64,000 nucleotides of DNA from Chamaea fasciata (lineage: Eukaryota > Chordata > Aves > Passeriformes > Sylviidae): the NCBI GenBank assembly GCA_029207755.1, contig JARCOQ010000002.1:15019156-15083155 (forward strand), given 5' to 3'. This document shows, piece by piece, positions 13,001 through 25,287 of the stretch (position 1 is the first letter of the stretch; each line of letters starts with the position of its first letter). The notes below the pieces were generated by a model. That model did no database searches and had not been told where the DNA came from. It was given only the letters and a program-made list of their open reading frames with translations. The translations under genes were made by a program, and so were the position numbers.

Positions 13001-13880
13001 TGCTTCTCCTAGCCCAGGAAGCGAGAAACTGCCTGTTTGCTGCGCCTAGTTCTTTGGGCGGTTGTACGCCTTAGGCTGGCTGGGAGCAGCAGCTAGGCGC
13101 AGTTTTCGAGCTCTTCACAAGCAGAGAAGCTCCTGCAGCACGGAAAGTGTGTCTCCTAGACCAGAAAGGAAGAAAGCTCCTGTTGGCGCACCTCGTGTTT
13201 TCGGCCGTTGTACGACGCTGATTCGCTCGAAACAGCGGCTAGGCGCAACTTCCATGCTTTGCACAAGCAGAGAAGCTTCTGCAGCATGGCAAGTGTGTCT
13301 CCTAGCTCTTAAAGTGAGAAAGAGCCTCTTTTCCGCCTCTAGTGCTCTCAGCTGCGGTACGCCACTGGCTCGCTGGGAATAGCGGCTAGGCACTGTTTCC
13401 AAGCTCTCCACAAGCAGAGAAGATCCTGCAGCACGGCCCGTGCGTCTCTGATCCCGGGCAGCTAGAAAGCGCCTCTTTGCTGTGCCTAGTGCTGTCAGCT
13501 GCTGTACGTCATAGGCTGGCTGGGAACAGCAGCTAGGCACTGTTTCCGAGCTCTCCACAAGCCGAGAAGCTCTTTGCAGCACGGAAAGTGCGTCTCCTAG
13601 TCCGGGAAGCGAGAAAGTGCCTGTTGGCTGCGTCCAGTGCTCTCTGACACGGTACGCCGCTGGGTCACTGGGAACAATGGCTAGGTGCGGTTTCTGAGCT
13701 CTCCATAAACAGAGAAGCTCCTGCAGCACGTCAAGTTCGTCTCTTAGCCTGGGATGTGAGAAAGCACCTATTTGCAGCGCCTAGTGCTCTCAGCTGCAGT
13801 ACGCCGCTGGATCGCCGTGAACAGCGGCTAGGCGCGGATTTCGAGGTCTTCACAAACAGAGAAGCTCTTTGCAGCATGGA

Positions 13881-15058
13881 GGCCTACTCTTGGCCTACTC
13901 TGACAGATCTCTGGGTCACAAGGATCGAAAGCTGCGAATCCTGTGCACTGTTGGGCCTCTCATCCATACAAAATCTCAGGAGCCCTGCAACTCACAGGTA
14001 TTTCAATGGTGTAGCCCAAGTCTTTCCTTCAGTAACCAAGATGTCCTGGCAGGATGTGGTGGAACTGGCATGGAAAGCAAGCAGATGTTGGTCTCTTGCA
14101 GCCACGAGGTGATTTCTGGGCTACGTACAAGATCCAAATTTGCAGGAAGGTGTTATAACAGAGAATGCCAAGGAAGATGTGCTGTGCTGTCTCAGCCCAT
14201 CCTGATTGGTGCTGTGCCAGCCTACCTCTCCCCAACCTCTATAGCCGCATCCCTAGAGGTCCAGACAGGGTGTCTTCAAAATTCTCCCCAGACCATAAGG
14301 AAAGGAGGGAGTTTCTTCATCTATGTATTGCTGAAATGCAGCAAAGGCACCTGTATTAGGTCTTTCCATCAGTCATCCCTCAATTACACTTCAACTGATT
14401 GACTCCTCTCTCCTATCTGTTCAAAAACACAGCATTAACAGCTGAGAGACCAATTGCACTTAACCTAAATTCAGTTGGCTAGGCCAGAGAGGAAAAGGAA
14501 CATTTTCTTGAGGTAGATTTACTCCTCTGAGAGACCTCTCTCCCCTATCCTCACCCCCCTTGCCATCTGCTCATGGCAAGTGCTCTCAGCTCTCCTCTCA
14601 TCCACCCTCACCCATCTCCATCTCCATCAGCACAGCTGAGCACAACATATGAGATCTTTTGTGCTCTATAGCCCATGTAATTCTGATTTCCTAACCATGG
14701 AAAAAACAGAGATAAAGGGCTGGAGGGTAGGGAGTGGGAAGGTAACTTTTCCTGATACCTGTTTCTCTCTGTAGAGCTTGCTACAGAGCAGGCTGGGAAT
14801 CAGGAGAAAACGGGAGTGCTTTTTTTTTTTGTTTCACTTCAATGACTTTTGAGGCTTTGGGAGAGGATTTGTTTGAATTAGATTCTTGCACCCAAAATGA
14901 GATTCCTGGTGCAAATAAATGATCCAAATTAGGGTTTGTACACTGGTTGAAGTGGGGGGGTGACGTGGGGTCACAAGTGAGCTGAATCCCACTGGGGTGA
15001 AGAGTAAGTGACGACAAGGGGTATGCAGGGATTTTGGATACAGGGCAGTAGTAGATGC
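13881..15058. other. Unclassified single-copy-like sequence to the right of the satellite
   Basis: The satellite gives way abruptly to non-repetitive sequence of ordinary composition. No exon, repeat family or RNA gene could be recognised. Open frames here (up to 177 codons at 13,869-14,402) begin inside the last satellite monomer and have no recognisable protein similarity. Confidence 0.5.
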
Positions 15059-15716
15059 TATCAGAGACTGAAAATGCCTCAAACACTGATATAGTTTTGC
15101 ACATTATAGCAAAAACTATATAAAAAAGCTAAAACCACAGAAATATCCTTGAAGAACTTTGGACTGTAAGTCAAACTGCTGAGATTAGATCAAGAGAAAC
15201 CCATTCTTCAGTCACCTCAGGCCCGGGAAGAAATAAACAAGTAAACATGGAAAAGAATGTGAGCCAAACTCAGCAGGCATGCTAAGAATCATCTCTGCCT
15301 TGCTTTGGGGTGGAGGAATCCGTAGCCCACAGACCCCTTTGCTACGAGCAGGTTTTCACAGATTTCTCCCCTGAAACGAGGTGGGGAGAAGAAGTTTTGG
15401 AGTGCCTCAGGGGCAGCAAACCCATCCTCCCTTACACAAACTGGCTACAGAACCCCCAACACCACAGGCCACATCTATGGGACATTCACATGAGAGGCAC
15501 ATGGGAGGGCAGGGGGTGTGGTGCCTTAATCCATCAAAAACCCACCGAAGAACACCCCCTCACAGATTAATTCCTGAAGCCTTGCACCACAGAACTGCAT
15601 GTAATGCAAAAACCCCAGAGTCTGTTGTAAGAGACAAAGGCAAACTCCCCGCTCCCCCACTGCCCCTCCCCCCCAAGGTAGGTGTCTGGGTTTTCCTACC
15701 AAGCCTGAGCACGTAT

Positions 15717-16282
15717 TGTTATAAATGCATATTATAAGGTTGGCTTTTCACAAGATGTGTGCTATATGATTAATAACATTGTGGTAAGGATATAAGTTTT
15801 TATTTCTGCTATTAATAAAGAAAACTAGGCATAGTGGTAATAGTTGATATAGTATGCTTAAACTGTCTGTTTGGTTGGGATAACATCCAGTGAACATGTA
15901 AAGAAGACCCTGCTATTGAGATACCAGCTATCAGCACCTACCATCTGAAGGAAGTATGGACCAAGGCCCAAACTGGAGGTGATAATGAAGACATAGCCAA
16001 GAAACATGCATGCTCTAAAAAGGCGGACCCAAGGAGGGACCATGCAAAACAGTTCCTGGAATATGGAAACTAGTTTATGTAAAAATATGAATATTCAACA
16101 GACTGATGCAATAGAAAGGGTATTTAAAGAATTACTCTGAAATAGCAGTGTGGACTTGGCTGAATGCCAAGTCACCCAGCCAGCTGTACTTTGCTCTTTT
16201 TTTTAATCTCCTAATTGTCTTATTTTTTTTTATTAAACCTATTTCTTAAAATTTACATAGAAAGTGAACCTCGTTTTTCACA
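15717..16282 (+). mobile_element. Solo LTR nested in the 15.1-17.1 kb LTR
   Basis: This 566-bp block interrupts the host LTR and is missing from the related copy at 35.8 kb, which reads straight through 'gtatattaaccc'. It begins TGTTATAA and ends TTTTTCACA. A TATA-like 'gtatttaaag' and an ATTAAA signal shortly before the end suggest plus orientation. The flanks GTAT and ATAT allow an imperfect 4-bp target duplication. Family not identified. Confidence 0.75.
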
Positions 16283-16358
16283 ATATTAACCCATCGGATT
16301 CTATGCATTCTGGGGGGACTTTCACCACCAAGAGTAGACCAGCTGAGGAGGATCAATG

Positions 16359-16844
16359 TGTGAGAAACAATGCTCATTTTAAAATTTCAAAGGTTTATTA
16401 AACCTTTACCAAATAGAACAAAATGACTGGATAAGGGAAAATTACAATGACGGCAGCATGGGACTAAACCGCCACGTGCACGACCATAAAAATGGCTGCT
16501 CCGGCTTTTAGACACCTGATGTTGCATCTAGTAGCCTTAACCCCCCACCAAAGTGCATCAATCAACTGTTGTTTGCCACCCATTGGTGGAGATCACTTTC
16601 TTATATCTTGATTGGAGGTCAGGTGTTGCATGTCGCGCCTCTTAGTAACAAGTCGTCCCTCTCCCCAAATGCCCCGGCTACCAAGGCCGTACAGTGACAA
16701 CAATATGAGGGGGAGGGGAGAGAGGACTATGGGGAGAACATATCACAATAACCTAACTATACATAACTATACATCAATAAAACTTCTCTTAACATACACA
16801 TAACATTCATCCTTTAATTATGAGAGCTTTACTTCTCTTTAACA
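16359..16844 (-). mobile_element. Solo LTR nested in the 15.1-17.1 kb LTR, 4-bp target duplication
   Basis: This 486-bp insertion is bounded by TGTGAGAA and TTTAACA and flanked by perfect AATG target duplications (16,355-16,358 and 16,845-16,848). The related copy has a single uninterrupted 'gatcaatggaac' here. On the minus strand it has an AATAAA signal about 50 bp before its 3' end, so it lies in reverse orientation. A 4-bp duplication is typical of ERV1-like integrases, but the family was not identified. Confidence 0.85.
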
Positions 16845-17075
16845 AATGGAACATTGTTGGGATCCACAGAGTGATGGTGTTTTCTTCTTCTCCTTCTCTG
16901 TCACTCTCTTTCTGCCCCGTCCCCCTCCCCCCATTTTCTATTTCTCTCTCTTTGTTTCTGTCTCTCATATTTACTATCAAATAAAACCCATAATATTGAC
17001 TTTGGCATATGCTCTCATTTACACTTTCATTCGGGCAGAGGCGTTTCTAATAACTTTAATAACTAGATCATAACA

Positions 17076-20000
17076 GTTGTGTATCCTCTCTCTTGTTTTG
17101 AAGGGATTTTTTGGACCTGAAGGAGAAACTGTCTGCAACTGTGGTGTTAGCCTTTCTCTTGGGCCTCAGTCACTCCAAAGAGAAGGAACTCACCTACCAG
17201 TAATTTTTTCCTCCCTTTCTCCCCACTTTATTTTTAAACTTTTGACAGCTGTGAAGGGATTTAAATTTCTTAAGCAGAACAACCTTTCAACTCTTTCTGA
17301 ACAAGGTGGTATCTTTTCTTTCCCCCTTGAAGAAAATACCCACTCTCTTCCAAATACCTGTAGTGAATTGTGTGTCCACCCAGTACGCACCCCTCAGTGA
17401 TATCACAGCACCTCTCACCCTCAGGCTAAAGCCATAATTTTGTGGATCATTTATTCTGTGCTCCCCATCTGGCCAGCAATGATGATGTGGAATATCCAGT
17501 TCTAGGACTTTGTGTACCACATCAAAACCAGGCAAGTTCCTTCAATGCAAAAAACTTATTTTTTCTTCGGAAAACTCAGAATGGTTTGCGTAGGAAGGGG
17601 AACTTCAGGATCATCTCATTACAATCCTCACCCCCCAGTCTTCCCCTTCCCAGTCCTTCTCCTAACCTTGGCTAGCTCTCATTTGGTTTTCCCTTTAATA
17701 AATTTCCCCTTAGGGCATTGCCTCCTCTTCTGTCCAGATGATCACTTCTTCATGGTGCCTGTGGTTTTTATCCCTTAATTTATACAGCTGTTCTCTATTT
17801 CCTTCCATCTCCCTACCTTCCCCATATAAATTACATATAAATTTCTCTGGAGTGTTAAATACAGAATAAGTAAAAAGACTATGGCTAGGGGGGAGGGATG
17901 TGGTAGTTAGGATGTGCCCTATATGTGGTCTGTACACATCCTGGTTTATGGCTCAGAATATCAACATTGCCTAGGGAAACTGCAATCATGTTTTGGGAAT
18001 GGGCAGCGTGAGACATAGAGATTAAAAGGCTCCCTTCCCTGTGACTATCAAACTGGAGAACAAGACAGGAGGGGAAAGAGCTCAAAGGGGTGGCTGGGGT
18101 AGGTGGCTCCAAGTGATGATGCAGCTGAGAGGACATTTCCATCCTTCATTGGTAGCTCTGCTTCACCAAGAATCTGCAGAGCTTTTCAGCTCCCAGACCT
18201 TTGTCATAGCATTCCCTGCAGAAATCAAGAACACTGGGCACAAACCAAACTGTCTCTGCTGTTTTTTCCTACAGAGGAGGGAAAGCTGCAGCCACACAGC
18301 TGCCAGGAGGTTCAAGGATGCATGGGAGATCATACTGCCTCCTCCTCACATGGTGAGCATGGATGCAATTTTGAGACCATTTCTACAAAGGTCTTTCCAG
18401 CCACCAAAGTACCACATTACACTTTTTAAAAATATCTTGGAACTTGCACGGGCTGTTTAAATTACACCTGGGAACAAGCACAAGTATCCTATATGCGAAC
18501 ATGAGTTTAGAAAGCAAATAGGGAACAAGCCCTGGCCTCCAACAGCTATTTAACCCACAAGTTCATCAACGTTTAAGCCCCATCCCAAGTACAGATTGCT
18601 CTCAGTTTTACTATGATGAGGCAGATAAATGGAATTGGTCTCAAATACACCCAGGAATCCTGAAGCATCTACAGAGGGAATCCCACTGAGGAAGGGATGT
18701 TTGTGAGCTTGTTTGGTAGCAGGAGTATGCTGAGAAATGACACATGGGAAAAGAGACCATTGATGGCATGTTTTCAAAGCCACTTGCTTTTACTTTATGA
18801 CACTTTTTGTTGCTCATGTATTTATTCTGGAGAAGTAAACGATGTGGGGATAGTTTGCTAGTGCTCTCTGACAGCAAAATGACAGTAAAAGTGAGAGAGG
18901 CTTTGGTTTCTCATGCCACTAGTTGGTCTTCATATGCTGCTAAGAACACTCTAAATAATTACTTTCTGGAAACACTGGAAGGAGTTGATGAGGACGGACT
19001 AAATGAAAATCCAGCCCCTGGGAAGGGACCTGCTGTGACCACCAGACCAGCATTATCATGGGATCACAAGGTAACCCAGGCTGATGGGTCTTGACAAGGT
19101 GGTCTTTAAGGTCCCTTTCAAACCAAACTATTCCATGATTCACTTGCATGTGCCTTTACCTGCAGGCAGTGTTTCTGCAGAGATGATTTCCAGAGAAAGA
19201 TTATGATTTTAACTATGTGGGAAATGGTAGGAAAGAAATGGAATAGAAAGAAGATAATCATTGAGGGAAGTTGTGAGGTGATAAAAAGAAAGCACGGCAC
19301 AATTCACAAATAGGGTCATTCTTTGTTTTAAAAACACCCATTTAAAATGTTATTAAAACCTCCATATAAAATACCTTTAGAAAAACATATCTAATTTAAG
19401 ATGAAGCTTAAATTGCTAAACCCAGCAAGGTAATTTTTCTGATGAGGGATGGCATGTTTTACTAGAAGCCAGATCTTTCTATTTGGCTGACTAGACTACC
19501 AGCTTTGATAGACCCAAGAAGCTGTAATGGGAATTAATTATGACTTTGTTTTGCAGCCAGTTATGGGTTGGGGGATGACAAAATGCCTGTCCATTCACCA
19601 TTTGACACTCATCTCCCCCCAGCCTCTGACAGATGCACTGAATTACAAATTCACAATGCAATCCTGTCCAGAAGAGCCATGACAAATGAGGACAATTAGA
19701 TAGTTATGTCAGCAGAAATGACCAAATACCTAAGTGGCTGAGGCAATCTGAATAGATTTGTATTAGGGGACAGGGATGGAAAGGCCAGAGGGCCAAACCA
19801 GAGGGCTTGTTACATGAATTTCCATTCCGAATAAACAGGGTTAGTCATGGCTGTCTCTGTAAAAAGACAAATCTTGTAAATACAGGCTCTTTGGGGAAAT
19901 GTCTAGACAGCACAATCGAGTTTTACTCTGACTTTCCAACCACTGGGCATGTGTTTGCATTCCCTTTCCATTTGCTCACGGTCTGATATTTGCAAGATGT

Positions 20001-21010
20001 TGGATGCACAGGTCACCAGCAGCTCGCAACCTGGGGTTGCCCCAAGGGCCAGGTTCACTTTTGGGAAAATCCTGCCTTGCTTTGTCATGTAATAAATATG
20101 TTTCCTCTGGAAAAAATTAGGCATTCAGTCACTGGTTTTCCCTAAGCCTGTGCTGGATCAATGTTTCCCCTCTGCCTTCTCTTGAGGTGGTGGAAACAAC
20201 ACAGACTCTCCTTCAAAGGGAGGGGAAACCCTGACCATAAAAGCAATGACCATTTCAGTCATTAAAGCTGTGAGTGATCAAATTGCAAAAGCATTGTAAA
20301 GGTGTCAGCTGCGCTTAATAGTTTTAGGATGGCTTTAAGACTCTGTTCTGACACCATCAATGAAATTACCCTAGAAATAAGCAGATGTGAGCAGAAGTGT
20401 CTCATGTGGTAAAGCACAGGTTCTGCTGCACTGATCCAGTGTTAACCTGTGGTTAATAGACCACTAATGAGTTATAAAACCATAAGAAGGTGTTTCATAG
20501 AACATGTGGTTTCTACCACATGTGTTGTGTATTAATACATTGCTGAAGTCTGGAGACATCATCAAGGGCTGGTCCTGACTATCATCAGTATCCTAAAGCT
20601 AATGTAGAATTGTACCAATTGTCCTTATTTAATTATTTTTTTATAGTCATCACTGTATAATTGTGCTTTTCTAGAACAATAAACTTATTTCCACCAAGGA
20701 ACAATATTCTATTTATTTTCCCCAAATTCATCCAGAGTATCTCTTTGACTGCCAAACAGCAGATACAAAGTATAGTGTATCTCCAAATTGCTTGGATGCT
20801 CTTAAGATTGAAAAGCATCTGGGAAATCTCTAATGCTCTTACAGGACATTTTGAATGAAGCACCTTCTTCCAGCCAGCCTGAGTGTCATGTTCAGGACTT
20901 AAAAGAGGGAACAATAGGTAGAGAAGTCCGTGGCATGAAGTCCCCAACCAATTTAGTTCCAGAGGAAATGAGCCATGCATGTGGGATTCACAGTGGGCAT
21001 AGGACACGTC
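17076..21010. other. Mostly unclassified sequence
   Basis: No conserved exon or full repeat was recognised, apart from a short CR1 3' remnant listed separately at 19,085-19,142. Open frames such as 18,041-18,460 (139 codons) and 20,633-21,259 on the minus strand have no recognisable protein features. Confidence 0.4.
19085..19142 (+). mobile_element. CR1 LINE 3' end remnant
   Basis: 'ggtggtctttaaggtccctt' followed by 'ccatgattc' is the decayed 3' terminus of a CR1 element in plus orientation. Confidence 0.65.
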
Positions 21011-21017
21011 CATAGCA

Positions 21018-21160
21018 CATGCCCCATCTCTGGAACTGTTCAAGACAGGGCCTGGAGCAACATGGTCTAATGGAAGGGGTTCCTGTCCATGGCAGGGATT
21101 GGAACAAGATGAACTGTCATGTCCCTTCTCATGCAAACCATTCTGTGGTTCCTTCAAAGA
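21018..21160 (+). mobile_element. CR1 LINE 3' fragment
   Basis: The order 'ctggaactgttcaagacagg', 'gcctggagcaacatggtcta', 'catggcagggattgg' and 'aaaccattctgtgg' follows the CR1 3' untranslated region. It is short and diverged. Confidence 0.75.
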
Positions 21161-22596
21161 TGGCATCTTGGAAGAATTTAGCAGCCAGGTTTCCCCACTG
21201 AGTGATGCAATATCTGATAAAAATCTCATGGGTTTGCCCCAAGAATTTGCCAGTGTCATGCAAATTCAGATAGCTTTTCTCTGTGAATACCAGTGATTGT
21301 AGTTGCAATATTTTAGTACTGAAATTAGAGCTGCACATAGAAATATTGGTGTGCAAGGAAGAGAGAGGAAAGCAGGTCAGGAGACAGTGGCTGAGGTGTA
21401 AGACAGTAAAACAAGGTGTTTTCCTTACCTCTTCCTGGGGAATGGGTTAAACATTGGGTTGAAACTAACAGCAAAAATAAAGACAATTGAAGGTCCTGGA
21501 AATCTCAGCTAGGGATTTAAATGTAATAAATAAATAGTGCCTTTGGAGTGGAGTAACGGAAAGTCCTTGCTGCACAGGATCTGGCTGGGTGCATGAGAAC
21601 CCTGAGGAAACAGGGAGGGCCAAATTTTGTGTATGTCAAGTTCTAAACAGCCCAGAGTTTTCATTCAAGGTTCTCCCTAAGCAAAGAAGAAGAAAAATCT
21701 CATAGTTGCAGAGAGTCTTGCTAATGGAAATAGTCAATACTATAATTCGAACTTGGCTTTCTCATAAATTCAAAACAATTTCCCCATAATATCAGTAAAA
21801 TTTATAACCTTCCTAAGGCAGCAGAAGCACCAAATAAATCAAAATTTTAATTGACTCGAAAACATTTGCCAGCATTTCAGATTTAATTTGTCTGATGAGA
21901 TGGAGTCATATTGAAAACAGTGATGCAGGGAAGCAAGAGGAAAATCATAACACAAAAGGAAGCAGATATTAGACCATGAATACACATTAGTGAATCATAA
22001 CAACAAAAAGGAAAAGAGTCACAATCCTAATGCCCTAATGCCCTACCTGGAACACAGCTTTACCAGAATCTTCAAGGACCAAATCTTTGACTTTTGTGGT
22101 TTTTCCCCAAAAATGTACATTTTGATAAATGGGTAAAATATAACTACCTCTGAGCTTGTTGTTGTAAATTGGTTGAGAAATGCACAGAAGGCAGGTGCGT
22201 GGTCACACAACATCCCTTCCATCTCAGAGCTGGTCCAAAGCACCTCCTGAGTGTCATGGGAAAGGATTTTTCCTAACTGTGCCAGTTGGGAGCTGAAGCA
22301 GTGGGGAATGTTTCTGAGAGAGAGTGCTCTTCAAACCCCCTTTTTATACATGAGGAAACTGAGGTAGGCAGTAAGATGACTTTCCCAAAATCAAATTACA
22401 AACTAAGTCAACCCTTTTGTAGACTTAAAAAATTGCAGTTGAACGATGCTGGCAGTCTCTGTATTTGCTGACGATCCCCAGTCGCACCACTGGAGTAGAA
22501 AGTGCCTTTTTTTAAAAATGGAAGCCACAAAGATCAAGCCAAAACTGAGCACCCAGCAATCAGCAGATCTATGACAGCTTGTGCTGAACACCCTAA
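21161..22596. other. AT-rich unclassified sequence
   Basis: Nothing recognisable as exon, RNA gene or repeat family was seen in this stretch. Confidence 0.35.
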
Positions 22597-23015
22597 GCCA
22601 TAGAATCGAAGAATGGTTTGGGTTGGAAGGGACCTTAAAAAACATCATCTTCCACCCTCCTGCCATGGGCAGGGACACCTTTCACTACCATAGATTACTT
22701 CAAGCCCCATCCAGTTTGGCCTGGAACACTTCCAAAGAAGAGGCAGCCACAGCTCCTCTGGGAAAACTGTGCCAGGGCCTCACAACCATCACAGCCAGGA
22801 ATTTCTTCCCAATACCCCATCTAACCCTGCCTTCTGTCAGTGTGAACCCCTTGATTTGACACTCCATGCCCTTGTCCAAAGTGCTTCTCCAGGTCTCTTG
22901 GAGCCCCTTTAGGCACTGGAAGGGGCTCTAAGGTGTCCCCAGAGCCTCCTCTTCTCCAGGCTGAACAATTCCAGCTCTCTCAGCCTATCCCCAGAGCAGA
23001 GAGGCTCCAGTCCTC
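22597..23015 (-). mobile_element. CR1 LINE 3' fragment
   Basis: Reverse-strand CR1: 'catagaatcgaagaatggtt' (3' terminus), then 'ccatgggcagggacac', 'ctgtgccagggcctcac', 'ggaatttcttcccaa' and 'ctccaggctgaacaa' in the expected inverted order. About 420 bp, 5' truncated. Confidence 0.9.
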
Positions 23016-24061
23016 TTCATACTGTGTGCATTAGGATGGCTCCTCTTCACACCCTACAGCAAACCCTTCAGCATAAGCTGTTTTGGGAATCTCCATGGGA
23101 CTGTGGCACTGCTAGAGCTGGGATCTGGCCTCAGCACCTTCCCTCCCCACCCCACTGGCACCCCATAGGACAGTACATTCATTTGGAGAGGCACTGACCA
23201 AGCAATTCAGCCCAAGAAGGTTAAGGCTGATGGTTCCTGAGTGGCAGCTCATGCTGGGAGACATGATGGTGTCAGATCCACTGGTGGAGAGACTGAAAAA
23301 TGGGAATAAATTACTCTTCCCAGAGTCTGTTTTTATTCCCTGCTGCTTCCTGTTGCTAGACAACTTGCTGTTGCTGCATTTCAATTTAAAAGACGTTTAA
23401 AAAAAATCACTGAAAGGGGCTAAATTGACTGGCTTTGCTTTGTTTTCAGCAGAAGAGATGAGATTTATTTTTAATTGACCTGTGTGTCTGCAATTATTAC
23501 CTGCTCTTCAGCTCTGTTGCTAATGAGTATCAGGACCATCATTTTACTAATGGAGAAACTGAGGCATGGGCAGTAACTGTGACATTCCCCAGGAAAAGGG
23601 TAGGGATTATTCCTGGGATCTGAAATTCCTTCATCTGGTTCCTGTGCTGCAGCCCTAAGCCAGTCACATGGAAGTTGCACTTCATAGATACAGTCTTACT
23701 GACTGCTTTTGCACACTTCTCTGTATATGATTTTTCTTACAGGTAATTATAATAAAAAAACAATTGCAGAAGCAGGGCAGAGAGGTAATGGTCCATGTGG
23801 CAAATAAGCATGAGCAGTAGACCTCCAGGCTGACTGGTAAAGCAGAAAACCAGCATGTTTTAGATTGGTTTAGTAAGGACCCAGGCAAAAAACTCCAACC
23901 AACATTTATGGATGCAGAAAACAGGAGAGTTTTCAGAAAAAATAATTATAAAATACATTTCCACAAGTTAGAAACTGGAATCAGGGCTGCTTGAACAACG
24001 GTGGCTGGTTTTCCATAGACTAAGTTGCAGTCCTGGATCTCTTTAGCCTAAAAGAGCCTAG

Positions 24062-24380
24062 AAGAAAGATGGAGAGAGACTATTTACAAGGCAGTGTAGT
24101 GACAGAACAAGGGGAAATGGTTTCAGACTGACAGGACAAGAGGGAATGGCTTCACACTGACAGAGGGCTGGGTTGGATGAGATATTGGGAAGAAATTCTT
24201 GGGTGTGAGGTTGGTGACGCCCTGGCAGAGGTTTCCCAGAGAAGCTGTGGCTGCTCCATCCCTGGAAGTATTCTAGGCCGAAATGGATGGGGCTTGGAGC
24301 TATCTGGTCTCGTGGAAGGGGTTGTAACAAGATGATTTTTAAGGTTCCCTCCAATTCTGATTATTCTATGAATTTATGAC
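24062..24380 (+). mobile_element. CR1 LINE 3' fragment
   Basis: Plus-strand CR1 signature: 'aagaaattcttgggtgtgag', 'cccagagaagctgtggctgc', 'atggggcttggagctatctg', ending in the 'attctatga' terminal motif. Confidence 0.9.
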
Positions 24381-24617
24381 TCTAAAAATCTTTCCAAATG
24401 GGTTCAGGGAAATTGTGCAGTCCTACCTCCAGTAAGGAAAACCCATAATTTCAAGAAGGAATTTACGTTCCGAGCAGTGAGCTGGAAGAGGTATCAACTG
24501 CCACTTCAATCCTCTGTCAATCATGCCATTGCCCTCCAATGTGCAGAGCCTAGGCTGTCGGCTGGCAGTGGTTCCTTGGTTGGGACCTACCAGCTGAGCT
24601 TAACTGGGAAGGTTTGG

Positions 24618-25283
24618 TGTCCTGGTTTAGGGCAAATTTGAGAGAAAACCTCTGAATAGGGTCCCTCTGGGAAGTAAATGCAAATGGCCCCTCCCCAGTC
24701 CAGGAAAGAACTTCCTTGGAGAAAAGTGAAAAACTATTTATTCAACAAACAAAGTGCCCACAAGCATAAAAGAATCAATAATATGAAACAATAAAACCTT
24801 TCGTTGTTCTGAAATGAGATGGCAAACTCAGAAAGTCCTTGCTGTGGGTAGCTCAGCTCGCTCAGTCTCTTATCAGTCCCAATCCCTCCGGCGCTGCTGG
24901 AAAATGCCAAAGTCCAGGCCCTGGTGGGCTGCAAGTGCAAGCTCCTGGTGCTCCTCTGGGTTTTTCAGTCTGGAACAGGTTTAAACAGTCCCAAGAAAAA
25001 AAGAAAAAAAAAAAAAGCAGTCCAGAGAGCTTCTCTGCCTCACCTAGCTAAAACCAACTAAAACCACAGGAGATCTCTGTCTCACTGCTTGTCTGTGCTT
25101 CAGACAAACACAGTTCCAGAGTGGAATGCATAGGAGTCATGCAGTTTTCTCCAAAACAAACTCCGCACTGCTTCTTTCTCCCCCTTCACTCTCGGAACTA
25201 GTCTTAAAGGCACAGAACCCAACATACAGCATAAACAGAACAGACAACTGGGGATACAAGCATCAAAGAGTCACCCCAGGACA
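24618..25283 (-). mobile_element. ERVL-like solo LTR with 4-bp target duplication
   Basis: This 666-bp element has the inverted ends TGTCCTGG and CCAGGACA and is flanked by TTGG on both sides (24,614-24,617 and 25,284-25,287). On the minus strand it starts TGTCCTGGGGTGACTCTTTG, a form I recognise from passerine ERVL-type LTRs. Minus orientation is therefore favoured, although the plus-strand start TGTCCTGGTTTAGGG is also LTR-like. It has no internal retroviral sequence. Confidence 0.8.
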
Positions 25284-25287
25284 TTGG

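Larger units (their letters stand above)
1..13880. repeat. Satellite DNA array, about 148-bp monomer, about 94 copies
   Basis: One monomer repeats from the first base to about 13,880, with landmarks such as 'gagctctccacaagcagaga' and 'gcacggaaagtgc' recurring every 147-148 bp. The array continues beyond the left edge of the window. Monomers differ from each other by substitutions and short indels, and most divergence lies to the right of about 10,400. The final monomers (12,500-13,880) are the least regular, and the array stops inside a monomer after 'gaagctctttgcagcatgga'. Because 148 is not a multiple of three, the many short open frames on both strands are by-products of the repeat and not genes. 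I do not recognise the monomer as a named satellite. A pericentromeric or other heterochromatic location is an inference from the structure. Confidence 0.97.
15059..17075 (+). mobile_element. Solo LTR (about 0.95 kb) carrying two nested LTR insertions, copy 1
   Basis: This element matches 34,799-36,135 along its length: 'cagagactgaaa' near the start, 'cccagagtctgttgtaagag' in the middle, 'ggaacattgttgggatccac' near the end. The ends are TATCAGAG and CATAACA, where copy 2 has TGTCAGAG and CTTGACA. An AATAAA-type signal near the 3' end ('atcaaataaaaccc') supports plus orientation. Two blocks absent from copy 2, 15,717-16,282 and 16,359-16,844, are later insertions; without them the element is about 0.95 kb. 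The flanks GATGC and GTTGT match at only three of five positions, so the target duplication is weak. No internal retroviral genes remain. Confidence 0.8.

Noticed and set aside
4..13729. Dozens of 60-200 codon open frames on both strands of the first 13.8 kb
   Set aside because: They recur at multiples of 148 bp, occur on both strands, and are the translated satellite monomer. Lack of stops reflects GC-rich repeat composition, not coding.
1..13880. Regular repeat spacing reminiscent of a CRISPR array
   Set aside because: There are no unique spacers between identical short repeats; the whole 148-bp unit is repeated. The surrounding sequence is avian.
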